Source of the DNA: Tabrizicola sp.
GTDB lineage: Bacteria > Pseudomonadota > Alphaproteobacteria > Rhodobacterales > Rhodobacteraceae
Direction of reading: 5' to 3'
NCBI RefSeq assembly: GCF_022842145.1
Contig: NZ_JALHQD010000004.1
Location: 186,001 to 250,000 of the forward strand
DNA: 64,000 nucleotides
A model generated the notes under the pieces. It worked only from the letters and a program-made list of their open reading frames with translations, was not told where the DNA came from and did no database searches. The position numbers and the translations under genes were made by a program. Position 1 is the first letter of the stretch. The number at the start of each line of letters is the position of its first letter. This document shows, one piece after another, positions 60,440 through 64,000 of the stretch.

Positions 60440-62099
60440 CTTTTTCGCCTTCGGCCTCGTAGAGAGCGGCCTTGAACGGTTCCATCCCGACGCGCTTGTA
60501 CGCCTGGAGGAAGGTCTCGGACGGCTCCGTCCGCAGGTCGAGGTAGGCGCGCAGGATGCGTTCGATGGCGGGGACGATCTCGGTATAGGCAAAGCCCGGT
60601 CCGGTCTTTTCGCCGATCACCGCATCTTCGGTGCCGTCGCCACCAAGCGTTATCTGGTAGTTCTCCACCCCCGCACGGTCGAGGCCGAGGATTCCGATGT
60701 GGCCGACGTGGTGGTGGCCGCAGGCGTTGATGCAGCCAGAGATCTTGATCTTCAGCGGGCCGATTTCGTGTTCAAGCTTCAGCGCCTCGAAATGCGTGGC
60801 GAGTTCCTGTGCGACGGGGATCGAGCGAGCCGTGGCAAGGGCGCAGTAGTCCATGCCGGGGCAGGCGATGATGTCGCTGAGGAGGCCCACATTGGCGGTG
60901 CCGAGACCGGCCTGCGTCAGCGCCGCATGCAGAGTCGGCAGGTCCGACTTGTGGACATGCGGCAGGATCACGTTCTGTTCGTGGCTGATGCGCAGGTCGC
61001 CGTGGCCGTACTTCTCGGCCAGGTCAGCCATGAGGCGCATCTGCGCGCTGGAAGCATCGCCGGGGGTTTCGCCATGCGCTTTCAGGCTGATCGTGACGAT
61101 AACGTATTGCGAATTGCGGTGGGCGGTCAGGTTGGTATCGGACCAGGCGCGGAACACGGGGTCTGCGCTGTAGAAGGCGTCGTAGGCGTCGGTCGGCGCG
61201 CTGCGGAAGGCGGGGGGCGCGAAGGCCTCACTGATATCCGCCAGCAGTTTCAGGTCGTTGCCGCCGAAGAGGGGACGCAGCTCGGCGAACCGTGCTTCGA
61301 TCATCCGGGTGATTTCTTCGGCCCCGGTCTCGTGCACGGTGATCTTGATCCGTGCCTTGTACTTGTTGTCGCGGCGGCCGAGCGTGTTGTAGACGCTGAG
61401 GACGGCCTCGACGTACGGCAGCAAATCGGCTTCCGGTAGGAAGTCGCGGACAGTCACGCCGATCATCGGAGTCCGGCCAAGGCCGCCACCGACCATGACC
61501 TCAAAGCCCGGCTCGCCAGCCGCGTTGCGGACCATGCGCAGGCCGATGTCGTGCGCCTTGGTCACGGCGCGGTCGTTCGGCGCGCCGGTGATGGCAATCT
61601 TGAACTTGCGCGGCAGGAACTGGAATTCCGGGTGGTCGGTGGACCACTGGCGGAGAAGTTCGGCGTAGGGACGTGGATCGGCGATTTCGTCGGCAGCGGC
61701 GCCAGCGAAGTGGTCGGCGGTGACGTTCCGCACGCAGTTGCCCGAGGTCTGGATGGCGTGCATCTCGACATCCGCCAGCGCCTGCAGGATCGCGGGCACG
61801 TCGGGCAGTTTCGGCCAGTTGAACTGGATGTTCTGCCGGGTGGTGAAGTGGCCGTAGCCCTTGTCCCAGGTGTCGGCGATATAGGCAAGCTGGCGCATCT
61901 GGCGCGGGCTGACCGTGCCATAGGGGATCGCCACGCGCAGCATGTAGGCGTGCAGTTGCAGGTAAAGCCCGTTCATCAGCCGCAGCGGACGGAACTCATC
62001 CTCGGTCAAGGAGCCGTCGAGGCGGCGTTCCACCTGATTGGTGAACTGCGCCACGCGGGTGCGGACGAAGGCTTCGTCGAAGTCGGAATAGGAGTACAT
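60429..62099 (-). CDS. cysI: nitrite/sulfite reductase hemoprotein
   Basis: 556 residues. Two ferredoxin-like repeats and a siroheme-4Fe-4S site with ligands in CPGMDYCALA and GCINACGHHHVGHIG near the C-terminus. RPLRLMNGLYLQLHAYMLRVAIPYGTVS and TTRQNIQFNWPKL are N-terminal landmarks. With cysH next door, sulfite reduction to sulfide (six electrons from ferredoxin via Fpr) is favoured over nitrite. It starts 8 bp after the DUF2849 gene. Confidence 0.93.
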   Translation of the reverse strand: MYSYSDFDEAFVRTRVAQFTNQVERRLDGSLTEDEFRPLRLMNGLYLQLHAYMLRVAIPYGTVSPRQMRQLAYIADTWDKGYGHFTTRQNIQFNWPKLPDVPAILQALADVEMHAIQTSGNCVRNVTADHFAGAAADEIADPRPYAELLRQWSTDHPEFQFLPRKFKIAITGAPNDRAVTKAHDIGLRMVRNAAGEPGFEVMVGGGLGRTPMIGVTVRDFLPEADLLPYVEAVLSVYNTLGRRDNKYKARIKITVHETGAEEITRMIEARFAELRPLFGGNDLKLLADISEAFAPPAFRSAPTDAYDAFYSADPVFRAWSDTNLTAHRNSQYVIVTISLKAHGETPGDASSAQMRLMADLAEKYGHGDLRISHEQNVILPHVHKSDLPTLHAALTQAGLGTANVGLLSDIIACPGMDYCALATARSIPVAQELATHFEALKLEHEIGPLKIKISGCINACGHHHVGHIGILGLDRAGVENYQITLGGDGTEDAVIGEKTGPGFAYTEIVPAIERILRAYLDLRTEPSETFLQAYKRVGMEPFKAALYEAEGEKDAA

Positions 62100-62107
62100 C
62101 TGCGCTC

Positions 62108-62413
62108 TCAGCTGGCCAGGTCGGCTTGCTTGCCGTGGTTGTAGTTCGACGGGCCGCGGGTGCGGAATTCTTCGCGGAAATGCGTCGGCTCCGGGCCGTT
62201 CGCCCCAGGCTTGGCATCGGCGAGATAGGCGCCGACCACAAGAAGTTTCTGGGCCGCAGCATGAAGGAGACGCATCTGGGCGTGGGCCTCGTCCTCGATC
62301 AATTCTGCCTCGTGGTGGACAGGCGACCAGCGGTCATCGGTGGTGAGATACACGACATCGCCCTCGCGCAGGCGATTGGCGGTGACGACCTTGGGGGTGA
62401 AGCGGCGGCTCAT
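62108..62413 (-). CDS. DUF2849 family protein
   Basis: 101 residues. It begins SRRFTPKVVTANRLREGDVVYLTTDDRWSPVHHEAELIED, the family pattern. DUF2849 genes sit before cysI in alphaproteobacteria, often after or fused to cysG. Here it is the first gene of the operon; no siroheme synthase is between it and the divergent regulator. The likely role is linked to sulfite reduction but unproven. An upstream ATG at 62452 is less likely because it is in the regulatory region. Confidence 0.82.
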   Translation of the reverse strand: MSRRFTPKVVTANRLREGDVVYLTTDDRWSPVHHEAELIEDEAHAQMRLLHAAAQKLLVVGAYLADAKPGANGPEPTHFREEFRTRGPSNYNHGKQADLAS

Positions 62414-62490
62414 GGCGATTATCCCGGGATTTCCTGTTCCAATATAGGACATTTTCCCGAATGGGGGCTATGGGTGCTTGCAGATAAGGA

Positions 62491-62529
62491 TGTGTGTTCC
62501 GATACTGCCACACACGCGAACACATGTTC
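62491..62529. promoter_or_regulatory. two dyads in the cys/lrp divergent promoter
   Basis: TGTGTG (62491-62496) pairs with CACACA (62509-62514), and GAACA (62518-62522) pairs with TGTTC (62525-62529). They are in the 138-bp space between the DUF2849 start and the Lrp start. Lrp/AsnC-type regulators bind degenerate palindromes at their own divergent promoters, so these are candidate operators for both. Confidence 0.45.
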
Positions 62530-62551
62530 CGCCGGAAAGGGTAATCGAGGA

Positions 62552-63013
62552 ATGACCGCCCCCCTGGACGATCTGGACCGGAAAATCCTGTCCGAACTGC
62601 AGCAAGACGCCGAGCAAAGCCTGGACGAAATCGCACGTAAAGTGGGGTCGTCCAAGACCCCGGTGTGGAACCGGATCCGCCGGATGCGCGAGCAGGGGGT
62701 GATCACCCGGACAACGGCGATCCTGGACCCGGAAGCGCTGGGGCTGGAGGCCTGTTTCTTCGTGCTGATCCGGACATCCGAGCATGAGGCGGAGTGGCAG
62801 CGGAAGTTTCTGAAAGCCCTGCGGGAACGCCCGGAAGTGCTTGAGGCGCACCGGCTGGCCGGGGACATCGACTATATTCTGAAGGTGCGGGTGAAGAACG
62901 CGCGGGCCTACGACACGTTCTATCAGGCGCTGATTTCCGAGGTGCGGATCTACAACGTGACGGCGCTTCTAAGCATGGAAGAGATCAAGTCGACGACGGT
63001 ACTGCCGCTTTAG
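62552..63013 (+). CDS. Lrp/AsnC-family transcriptional regulator
   Basis: 153 residues. N-terminal HTH (LDDLDRKILSELQQDAEQSLDEIARKVGSSKTPVWNRIRRMREQGVI) and C-terminal RAM/effector domain (EACFFVLIRTSEHEAEWQRKFLKAL, YILKVRVKNARAYDTFYQALISEV). Divergent orientation to the cysI operon makes it the likely regulator, perhaps sensing cysteine or another amino acid (inferred). GAGG just before the ATG is close, and an earlier AAAGG is 15 bases upstream. The convergent P450 stop is 40 bp after it. Confidence 0.86.
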   Translation: MTAPLDDLDRKILSELQQDAEQSLDEIARKVGSSKTPVWNRIRRMREQGVITRTTAILDPEALGLEACFFVLIRTSEHEAEWQRKFLKALRERPEVLEAHRLAGDIDYILKVRVKNARAYDTFYQALISEVRIYNVTALLSMEEIKSTTVLPL

Positions 63014-63053
63014 GGGCGGAGCCTTCGGCGGCGATCCTTGGGCCTTGACTGGC

Positions 63054-64000
63054 CTAGCGCGTGACATCCAAGGCGGCGAGGCCGTGGAAGTGGTAGACAT
63101 CGGCGTAGCGCGGCGCATTGGCGAGGCGCAGGTTCGGGTGGGTCTGAAACAGGATCGGCAGGGCGATCTGAAGTTCCAGCCGGGCCAGCGGCGCGCCGAC
63201 GCAGAAATGCAGCCCCGCGCCGAAGCTGGCATGGGGATTCACCGAGCGGTTGGGACGGAAATCGTACGGTGCGTCCCAGACTCCGGGATCGCGGTTGGCG
63301 GCCGCGAGGAGAAGCGCCACCTGGTCGCCGCGGTGGAAGGTGTGGCCCATCACCTCGATATCTTCGTAGGCGTGGCGGGTGAACATATGGAGCGCGGGGT
63401 CGAAGCGCAGGATTTCCTCGACCGTGGAGTCCACGTTCTCCGGGGCCAGGGCAGACAGGGGCGTCCGGGTTTCCAAAAGCGTCTTCACGCCGTTGCCGAT
63501 GGTATGGACCGTGGCTTCGTGGCCCGCGTTTAGCAAAAGGATGCAGGTCGAGATCAGCTCGTCGGTGGTCAGCTTGTCGCCTTCCATCTCGGCGGCGATG
63601 AGCTGGGTGATCAGGTCGTCGGCGGGACGGGCGCGGCGTTCGTCGATGTAGGCGCGGAGGAAGGCGACGAAGGCTTCGGTCGCGGCGACGGCCTTGTCCT
63701 CCATGTCGCGGGTCCGGCCCGCCATGTACATGCCGACCATCGCGTTGGACCAGCGCAGAAGGTCCGGCGCCATCTCCTCTGGCACACCAAGAAGCCGGGC
63801 GATGATGCGGACGGGGAGAGGGCGGGCGAAGCTGTCCAACAGGTCGCTTGTCCCTGGCGGGATCGCTGCGGCAAGCTCGGTCGCCAGGGCCGCGATCTCG
63901 GGGCCAAGGCCGGCGATCCGGCGCGAGGTGAAGGCGCGCAGGACTAGGGTGCGGAGGCGGGTGTGGCGGGGTGGCTCCAGCTCCAGCATGGAATGCGCCT
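63054..64000 (-). CDS. cytochrome P450 (N-terminus beyond the right edge)
   Basis: At least 315 residues, cut by the right edge; the codons before the first visible Met (63989) continue open. Motifs: the N-terminal ELEPPRHTRLR region, I-helix AGHEAT (near 195 of the visible part), the E-x-x-R pair in EEILRF and later R, and heme-binding FGAGLHFCVGAPLARLE with the Cys ligand. A bacterial class I P450 that needs ferredoxin/reductase partners. Substrate unknown. I-helix Thr is replaced in part (HEAT rather than HETT). It is convergent with the Lrp gene. Confidence 0.9.
   Translation of the reverse strand, partial: AHSMLELEPPRHTRLRTLVLRAFTSRRIAGLGPEIAALATELAAAIPPGTSDLLDSFARPLPVRIIARLLGVPEEMAPDLLRWSNAMVGMYMAGRTRDMEDKAVAATEAFVAFLRAYIDERRARPADDLITQLIAAEMEGDKLTTDELISTCILLLNAGHEATVHTIGNGVKTLLETRTPLSALAPENVDSTVEEILRFDPALHMFTRHAYEDIEVMGHTFHRGDQVALLLAAANRDPGVWDAPYDFRPNRSVNPHASFGAGLHFCVGAPLARLELQIALPILFQTHPNLRLANAPRYADVYHFHGLAALDVTR

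Overview
The window is chromosomal DNA from a GC-rich alphaproteobacterium, most likely a member of the Rhodobacteraceae (Rhodobacter/Tabrizicola/Gemmobacter-like). The evidence is the HutF-type histidine pathway, the DUF2849-cysI-cysH-DUF934-fpr sulfite reduction operon, a MoxR/CoxE/XdhC cluster, a sitABCD metal importer behind a Fur/Mur-like dyad, tandem GcvT-domain flavoproteins next to an MttB-family protein, and a dispersed intergenic element with an AAATATCC core. Nothing suggests a plasmid. The left 0.9 kb looks like the end of a prophage: an open-ended phage-like gene followed by only the 3' half of tRNA-Arg(CCG), the usual trace of integration into a tRNA gene.

Layout: 1-0.9 kb prophage edge; 0.94-2 kb AbrB-family membrane protein; 2-5.6 kb sitABCD metal ABC transporter; 5.7-9.5 kb glycosyltransferase, SDR, ArsR regulator and PHP-domain protein; 9.5-11.4 kb small ORF, YdeI-like protein and sulfotransferase; 11.6-18.1 kb histidine utilisation (hutU-hutH-hutI divergent from hutF-hutC around a palindromic operator); 18.2-20.8 kb three-gene deoxyamino-sugar set (wecE, acyltransferase, glycosyltransferase-like); 20.9-30.2 kb LysR regulator and a five-gene methylated-amine operon (two GcvT-domain flavoproteins, a PEP-mutase/ICL-like enzyme, an MttB-family methyltransferase, a beta-hydroxyacid dehydrogenase); 30.3-32.9 kb PLP enzyme, SDR and two small proteins; 32.9-39.6 kb a long minus-strand run alr-mlaE-mlaF-pqiA-radA-cvpA-purF; 39.7-45.6 kb P1B-4 metal ATPase, dnaB, pyrE, pyrC and an LprI-like protein; 45.6-50.1 kb conserved unknown, glycosyltransferase 2, gcdH and its LysR; 50.1-56.9 kb MoxR, CoxE, a repetitive OmpA-domain protein, XdhC and a molybdopterin-domain protein; 56.9-58.2 kb infC and an Ala-rich envelope protein; 58.4-63 kb assimilatory sulfate reduction operon with a divergent Lrp regulator; 63.05 kb to the end, a cytochrome P450 cut by the window edge.

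Functionally the window mixes core genes (purF, pyrE, pyrC, dnaB, radA, infC, alr) with catabolic modules. The hut block converts histidine through urocanate, imidazolone propionate and formimidoylglutamate to N-formylglutamate; the final deformylase (hutG) is not here. The methylated-amine operon probably strips methyl or one-carbon groups from a quaternary or tertiary amine onto tetrahydrofolate, but its MttB-like member has no corrinoid partner in view. The MoxR-CoxE-XdhC-molybdopterin genes are the maturation set for a molybdenum hydroxylase whose structural subunits are absent.

The most useful leads are the methylated-amine operon, the seven-copy dispersed element, the inverted DnaA-box pair upstream of dnaB, infC starting at AUA, the twin hairpins at 31402-31450, the prophage attachment scar, and the OmpA-domain protein with 20 tandem pentapeptides. 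No CRISPR array, rRNA, intact tRNA, insertion sequence or transposase was recognised.
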